Notes under the pieces: model-generated
Told to the model about the DNA's origin: nothing
The model's database searches: none
Seen by the model: only the letters and a program-made list of their open reading frames with translations
Shown: positions 60,118-64,000 of the stretch, piece by piece
Layout: every line of letters begins with the position of its first letter
How positions within the stretch are numbered: the stretch's first letter is position 1
Program-made: the position numbers and the translations under genes
Assembly (NCBI GenBank): GCA_902771735.1
Contig: CACXXO010000006.1
Span: 62,001-126,000, forward strand
Direction of reading: 5' to 3'
DNA length: 64,000 bases
From: an uncultured Bacteroidota bacterium
Lineage (GTDB): Bacteria; Bacteroidota; Bacteroidia; Bacteroidales; P3

Positions 60118-60531
60118 CTATTTGATGTTATTCCATTCGTTTTTGCCGACTTCGGGTGCTATCAGCTCCAGCGTCGGGCGCCAAAGGGCCACGCCGAAGT
60201 GGAGGGTGGTCTTCACGAAGTATTCCTTGCCAGGCTCGATGTTCAGTGTCAGCGACTCGCGTTTCTCGGTCTTGGCCCAAATTTCGTAAGTGCCTGCCTT
60301 CTCGACTTTCACAGCGGCTTTGGTGTTGTTCTTGGAGTGGTAAACCACATCGTCGCCCAGATGAACTTTATAGTTTGTCTGGACAAAACCTCCGGGCCGA
60401 TAGAAATAAATGATGGCATAGTCCGGATGGTTTGTCGGAATTTCATCAACTGCGATGTTGTGCATCACTTTCGGGGAGCAGCCGAAGAGCATGGGCAGGA
60501 CGGCGACAATGAGGATATATATTTTTTTCAT
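60118..60531 (-). CDS. DUF2846-like lipoprotein
   Basis: The 137-residue protein has a lipoprotein signal (MKKIYILIVAVLPMLFGCS, Cys at 18) and a compact beta-sandwich-like domain with DYAIIYFYRPGGFVQTNYKV, AGTYEIWAKTEKRESLTLNI and PGKEYFVKTTL. This fits DUF2846 proteins. Function unknown. It follows glyS by 11 bp on the minus strand and ends in a terminator. Confidence 0.78.
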   Translation of the reverse strand: MKKIYILIVAVLPMLFGCSPKVMHNIAVDEIPTNHPDYAIIYFYRPGGFVQTNYKVHLGDDVVYHSKNNTKAAVKVEKAGTYEIWAKTEKRESLTLNIEPGKEYFVKTTLHFGVALWRPTLELIAPEVGKNEWNNIK

Positions 60532-60542
60532 AATATAATGTC

Positions 60543-62057
60543 TTAGAGTTTGGCCTTGAGGTAGGAGGGCAGCTGGTCGATGCTGACGCGCTCCTGCTGC
60601 ATGGTGTCGCGGTGACGCACGGTGACGGCGTTGTCGCTCAGCGTGTCGTTGTCCACGGTGATGCAGAAGGGAGTGCCGATGGCATCCTGACGGCGGTAGC
60701 GGCGACCGATGGCGTCCTTCTCGTCGTACTGCACCATCATGTCGGGCATGAGCAGGTGCTGTATCTCGCGGGCCTTCTCGGGCAGGCCGTCCTTCTTCAC
60801 CAGGGGCAGCACGGCGGCCTTGTAAGGAGCCAGCTTAGCGGGGAGGCTGAGCACGACGCGGGTGCTGCCGTCCTCGAGGGTCTCCTCCTTCAGCGAGTGG
60901 CTGAAGATGGCGAGGAAGGTGCGGTCGACGCCGATAGAGGTCTCGATGACATAGGGCGTATAGCTCTCGTTGAGCTCACTGTCGAAGTACTGCAACTTCT
61001 TGCCGCTGAACTCGCTGTGGCGCGAGAGGTCGAAGTCGGTGCGGCTGTGGATACCCTCAAGTTCCTTGAAGCCGAAGGGGAACTTGAACTCGATGTCGGT
61101 GGCGGCATTGGCGTAGTGGGCCAGCTTCTCGTGGTCGTGGTAGCGGTAGCAGTCGGCCGGGATGCCGAGGGCGAGGTGCCACTGCAGGCGCTCCTCTTTC
61201 CAGTGTTTGAACCACTCAAGCTCGGTTCCGGGGCGCACGAAGAACTGCATCTCCATCTGCTCGAACTCGCGCATGCGGAAGATGAACTGGCGTGCCACAA
61301 TCTCGTTGCGGAAAGCCTTTCCGATCTGAGCGATGCCGAAGGGGATCTTCATACGGCCGCTCTTCTGCACGTTGAGGAAGTTGACGAAGATGCCCTGTGC
61401 CGTCTCGGGACGCAGGTAGAGAGTGTCGCTGTCGTCGATGACGCTGCCCATCTTGGTGGCGAACATGAGGTTGAACTGACGCACGTCGGTCCAGTTGCGC
61501 GTGCCGCTGATGGGGCAGACGATCTCCAGGTCGAGAATGAGCTGCTTGAGGCCGTCAAGGTCATTGCGGTTCATGCAGTCGGCGTAGCGCTCGTGGATCT
61601 CGTCAATCTTCTTCTGGTGCTCGAGTACACGGGCGTTGGTGGTGACGAACTGCTGGCGGTCGAAGGCGTCGCCGAAGCGCTTGTGGGCCTTCTCGCACTC
61701 CTTCTCAATCTTCTCCTCAATCTTGGCGATATGGTCCTCTATGAGCACGTCGGCGCGGTAGCGTTTCTTGCTGTCTTTGTTGTCGATGAGGGGGTCGTTG
61801 AAAGCGTCGACGTGGCCGGAGGCTTTCCAGATGCGGGGATGCATGAAGATGGCGCTGTCCAGACCCACGATGTTCTCGTGCATCTGCACCATGGCCTTCC
61901 ACCAGTACTGTTTGATATTGTTCTTCAGCTCCACGCCCAGCTGGCCGTAGTCGTAGACGGCGGCGAGACCGTCGTAGATTTCCGAGCTCGGGAAGATGAA
62001 TCCGTATTCCTTGGCGTGAGCCACCACTTTCTTGAAGAAATCGTCTTGATTTGCCAT
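60543..62057 (-). CDS. glyS: Glycyl-tRNA synthetase (single-chain alpha2 type)
   Basis: The 504-residue class II synthetase starts MANQDDFFKKVVAHAKEYGF. It has the motif 1/2 regions (YDYGQLGVELKNNIKQYWWK; PFGIAQIGKAFRNEIVARQF then IFRMREFEQ) and motif 3 (TPYVIETSIGVDRTFLAIFS), plus a C-terminal anticodon domain. This is the eukaryote/archaea-like dimeric form common in Bacteroidota, not the alpha/beta GlyQS. Confidence 0.95.
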   Translation of the reverse strand: MANQDDFFKKVVAHAKEYGFIFPSSEIYDGLAAVYDYGQLGVELKNNIKQYWWKAMVQMHENIVGLDSAIFMHPRIWKASGHVDAFNDPLIDNKDSKKRYRADVLIEDHIAKIEEKIEKECEKAHKRFGDAFDRQQFVTTNARVLEHQKKIDEIHERYADCMNRNDLDGLKQLILDLEIVCPISGTRNWTDVRQFNLMFATKMGSVIDDSDTLYLRPETAQGIFVNFLNVQKSGRMKIPFGIAQIGKAFRNEIVARQFIFRMREFEQMEMQFFVRPGTELEWFKHWKEERLQWHLALGIPADCYRYHDHEKLAHYANAATDIEFKFPFGFKELEGIHSRTDFDLSRHSEFSGKKLQYFDSELNESYTPYVIETSIGVDRTFLAIFSHSLKEETLEDGSTRVVLSLPAKLAPYKAAVLPLVKKDGLPEKAREIQHLLMPDMMVQYDEKDAIGRRYRRQDAIGTPFCITVDNDTLSDNAVTVRHRDTMQQERVSIDQLPSYLKAKL

Positions 62058-62132
62058 ATATATTTGTCTATTAATTTTGTCAAATAATCTCTATTAACGA
62101 TGTCTATACAATATTATTGTATTCGTATAATA

Positions 62133-63620
62133 TTATTTCTTCCGCAGGACGATGCGGAAGGTTGTGCCTTGGCCAGGGACGGAATATTTGAGGAAGAGGC
62201 GTCCGCGGTGGTACTGGTTGACGATGCGGCGGGCCAAGGGGAGGCCGAGACCCCAGCCACGGCTCTTGGTGGTGAAGCCGCTGTCGAAAATCTTTTTCTG
62301 CACCGAAGGAGACATGCCTTTGCCGGTGTCGCTGATGTCGATGTAGATGTTGCGGGCATCCTGGGAACCGACGATGGTGATGGTGCCTGAACCTTCCATG
62401 GCGTCTATGGCGTTCTTGCACAGGTTTTCTATCACCCACTGGAAAAGGTAGCTGTTGAGAGGCGCGATGAATTGCTCGTCCTCGGGGAAGGAGACGGCGA
62501 ACTGCACCTTGCGCGGGGCACGGCTGCGCAGGTATTCGATGGCAGCGCCCACGGTGTTGGCCACATTCTCCTCCTTCAGCTCGGGAACGGAGCCAATCTT
62601 CGAGAAGCGGTGGGTGATGATCTCTAAGCGTTGGATGTCTTTTTCAACCTCGGTGGCATACTCGTCGCTGAACTCTTTGCCACGCAGGTATTGTGTCCAT
62701 CCGCTGAGCGAGCTGAGCGGTGTGCCCAGCTGGTGGGCCGTCTCTTTCGCCAAGCCCACCCAGATACGGTTCTGCTCGGCGGTACGGGCGGTGCGGAAGA
62801 TGTAGTAGGCCACCACCAGCAGCACCAGTCCTATGATGAAGTAAAAGAGAGGCACCCAGCGCAGTGAGCGTAGAAGGGGCGAGTTTTCATAGTAGACATA
62901 GGCGCGGTTGTTGCCGGGCAATGAAATTTCAATGGGGTCGTTGACCGAGGCCATTTTCTCGAGCCGTGGCAGCAACTTGGCGGGATTGCTGACCTCGTTG
63001 GAGTCAAGGTTGCCTATGGCCAAGGGGTGGGTGCGTGTGCTGTCGACGATGATGACGGGTACGAATACCGAGTTGTTGGTGATTTCGGCAAGGAACGACC
63101 GGGTGAATCCCATGAGGACATGGCGGAGCTGTGTATAATATTGAGACTCTTTGTAGTAGAGAGTCATAGGCATGCCCCAGATACGGTAGTGGAACGGAGG
63201 ATTTTTCGAAAATTCCTCCATCAATGGACCTTCAAATTTCTGCCCTGCAAGTTCCTGCGGAACAGTGATGATGGAATCCTTGGAGGTGGTGATGATGATG
63301 GGGGTGTGGGCCGAGTCGACGATGTAGTGGATATAGGCGAGGCTGAAACGGAGATCGGTGCTCATGTCGGGGTCGTTGAACGACTGCAGAATGTCGGTGT
63401 AGAGGCGCATTTTGCGGTGTTCGTCGAGGGTGGCTTGCTGGAAGAAGTGCTCTGTTACCTCGGTCATGCGGTTGCGCTGGGCTATGGCGTTGGCCCACAG
63501 GCGGATCTTGGCTTCTTCGCTTTCGCGCACCTGGCCGGCGATGTGTTGCACCTGCCACAGGGCGAAAAGAGCCAGGACTATGGCTATGGCCATGAGTATG
63601 AGTTTCAGCTTCTGTTTCAT
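62133..63620 (-). CDS. Sensor histidine kinase
   Basis: The 495-residue protein has an N-terminal membrane helix (LILMAIAIVLALFALWQV), a large periplasmic sensor region (about 30-260) and a second helix (LFYFIIGLVLLVVAYYIF). The kinase core has the H-box AKETAHQLGTPLSSLSGWTQ (His about 293), the N box NLCKNAIDAM and DTGKGM and GWGLGLPLARRIV of the HATPase domain. No response regulator is adjacent. The FtsX-type permease ends 1 bp before its ATG, so they form an operon that may sense envelope state. Confidence 0.93.
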   Translation of the reverse strand: MKQKLKLILMAIAIVLALFALWQVQHIAGQVRESEEAKIRLWANAIAQRNRMTEVTEHFFQQATLDEHRKMRLYTDILQSFNDPDMSTDLRFSLAYIHYIVDSAHTPIIITTSKDSIITVPQELAGQKFEGPLMEEFSKNPPFHYRIWGMPMTLYYKESQYYTQLRHVLMGFTRSFLAEITNNSVFVPVIIVDSTRTHPLAIGNLDSNEVSNPAKLLPRLEKMASVNDPIEISLPGNNRAYVYYENSPLLRSLRWVPLFYFIIGLVLLVVAYYIFRTARTAEQNRIWVGLAKETAHQLGTPLSSLSGWTQYLRGKEFSDEYATEVEKDIQRLEIITHRFSKIGSVPELKEENVANTVGAAIEYLRSRAPRKVQFAVSFPEDEQFIAPLNSYLFQWVIENLCKNAIDAMEGSGTITIVGSQDARNIYIDISDTGKGMSPSVQKKIFDSGFTTKSRGWGLGLPLARRIVNQYHRGRLFLKYSVPGQGTTFRIVLRKK

Positions 63621-64000
63621 TTAGTTATCGGTTTTGAGCGATTGGGCGGGGCTGATGTGCGAGATGTAGGCCGCAGGAAGCAATAGAGCCAGCAGGCATA
63701 CTACGAGAGCCCCGACGCTGATGACGAGGAAGATGGCAGGGGAGAGCTCGATGGGCACATAAGGCATGGAATAGCTTTCGGGATCGAGCGTTATCACATG
63801 CCAGCGTTTCTGCACAAGGCAGAGGGCCAGTGCCACGGCGTCGCCGATGGCTATGCCCTCGAGGATGAGGCGCGAGGCCTTGAGGAGGAAAATGCGACGC
63901 ACCGAGGCGTTGGTGGCACCAAGGGCTTTCAGCAGACCTATGGTACGGCCCTTCTCGAAAATCATGATGAGCAGCGCCGAGACGATGGCTACGGCACAGA
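63621..64000 (-). CDS. FtsX-like permease, C-terminal part (LolC/E-type), 5' end outside window
   Basis: The visible 126 residues begin in a membrane helix (CAVAIVSALLIMIFEKGRTI) and continue GLLKALGATNASVRRIFLLK, a typical ABC3/FtsX permease motif, with two further helices and the terminal AYISHISPAQSLKTDN. The arrangement fits LolC/LolE or MacB-type permeases. The start lies outside the window. Confidence 0.85.
   Translation of the reverse strand, partial: CAVAIVSALLIMIFEKGRTIGLLKALGATNASVRRIFLLKASRLILEGIAIGDAVALALCLVQKRWHVITLDPESYSMPYVPIELSPAIFLVISVGALVVCLLALLLPAAYISHISPAQSLKTDN

Overview
The window is chromosomal DNA of a Bacteroidota member, almost certainly Bacteroidales. Support comes from several promoters with the Bacteroidota sigma layout (TTTG, about 20 bp, TAnnTTTGC), absence of clear Shine-Dalgarno sites, a T9SS PorQ-like protein, DUF2723 and DUF6266 proteins, a large alpha-2-macroglobulin, carboxypeptidase-regulatory/TonB-type outer membrane proteins and a eukaryote-like GlnRS. 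A kdd-kamA pair indicates lysine fermentation and ADI indicates arginine use, so an anaerobic gut or rumen-type lifestyle is likely. I saw no tRNA, rRNA, IS transposase or CRISPR array.

Layout: 1-10 kb holds a DjlA-type J-domain end, a nucleoside phosphorylase, a Ser-rich secreted protein, an OmpA-like protein and the alpha-2-macroglobulin. 10-20 kb: arginine deiminase, a DUF2723 membrane protein, a small RHH-like protein, an ATP synthase subunit a gene without atpE next to it, pgk, a NapH-like ferredoxin and YgiQ. 20-27 kb (minus): a tetR-tolC-MFP-RND-PII-like efflux operon. 27-32 kb: yajC, then a MurL-MurD2 pair (the L-Glu route to peptidoglycan D-Glu), an M20 amidohydrolase and two unknown surface proteins. 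33-42 kb: glnS, an ORF6N protein, an outer membrane barrel protein behind a large RNA-like hairpin, pheT, and a free-standing structured RNA on the minus strand (6S RNA candidate). 42-52 kb: a dense plus-strand run (rluB-like, YbaN, DUF2156, GNAT, yggS, yitT, rpe, rlmI, folE, lolA-like, tsaB, an OppB-type permease). 52-64 kb: a glycosyltransferase, TonB-like and DUF6266 genes, frameshifted kdd, kamA, porQ, lplA, a patatin, glyS, a histidine kinase and the end of an FtsX-type permease.

The most unusual content is repetitive DNA. (1) Six intergenic elements, spaced 9.5-12.6 kb apart, are built from ten (once eleven) 11-bp units: three in one orientation, a CCATGG-like dyad, five in the other, and a terminal unit near TAAGTATCAGG. 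(2) Short period-7 (CAATTTT, GTGGAAA, GTTGAAA types) and period-9 (CCCATTAAA, AATCAGAAC types) micro-arrays sit in intergenic DNA and also inside genes, in frame. They form signal-peptide cores in LolA-like and PorQ proteins, the kamA stop and porQ start, and the start codons of pgk and the PII-like gene. MurL and MurD2 alone carry seven arrays. I do not know a described system matching either pattern.
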